Shown here in pieces: positions 5,226-5,269 of a stretch of 5,269 bases of DNA (positions are counted from its first letter, which is position 1; every line of letters starts with the position of its first letter). The DNA comes from Methanosarcinaceae archaeon (lineage in GTDB: Archaea > Halobacteriota > Methanosarcinia > Methanosarcinales > Methanosarcinaceae), in assembly GCA_030655675.1 (NCBI GenBank), contig JAUSPM010000103.1, positions 1 to 5,269 of the forward strand, written 5' to 3'. Below the pieces are notes generated by a model, which searched no databases, was not told the origin of the DNA, and saw only the letters and a list, made by a program, of their open reading frames with translations. The position numbers were made by a program, and so were the translations under genes.

Positions 5226-5269
5226 CTATTAAAAACGTTTAAATGCACTGGAAGCAATTGAAAATTCGA

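Overview
The window reads as chromosomal DNA from a methanogenic archaeon, most likely of the Methanosarcinaceae (a Methanolobus-, Methanococcoides- or Methanosarcina-like organism). The main evidence is a full-length methenyl-H4MPT cyclohydrolase gene (mch), an enzyme of C1 metabolism on tetrahydromethanopterin/tetrahydrosarcinapterin. Its sequence is very close to what I remember of the Methanosarcina protein. Moderately AT-rich DNA, archaeal TATA boxes about 25-30 bp ahead of expected transcript starts, and short Shine-Dalgarno sites fit this. The genus is inference.

Layout: bases 1-423 have no gene but are dense in repeats: two hairpins, two GC-rich palindromic elements, and a double hairpin plus T-tract that looks like the mch terminator. 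mch lies on the minus strand (424-1386), followed on the same strand by a complete Fic-domain gene (1560-2639). Each has its own TATA box. Three exact 11-bp tandem repeats sit directly behind the fic stop codon. Bases 2640-3207 hold the fic promoter and two more repeat elements in opposite orientation. On the plus strand, an M20-type amidohydrolase (TTG start, 3208-4413) and a small GNAT acetyltransferase (4410-4853) overlap by ATGA and form a two-gene operon. Bases 4854-5269 are again repeats with no credible gene.

The most unusual feature is the repeat architecture. A composite of about 185-250 bp stands at both window edges in inverted orientation, so that it brackets all four genes. Inside it, a second pair of about 50-bp inverted repeats (41/50 matching) brackets the amidohydrolase-acetyltransferase operon. 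All GC-rich cores share one design, a 5-bp stem with a 3-4 base loop, but come in two stem versions (CCGCC/GGCGG and CGCGC/GCGCG). A neighbouring 33-34-base hairpin also shows paired changes that keep its stem. These look like members of a dispersed, structured repeat family, perhaps non-autonomous mobile elements or structured RNA/DNA elements.

Functionally, mch is a housekeeping methanogenesis gene. The Fic protein (probable self-inhibited AMP-transferase) and the amidohydrolase/acetyltransferase pair look like accessory genes between repeats. A joint role for these three is not shown by the sequence; only the two-gene operon is supported as a unit.
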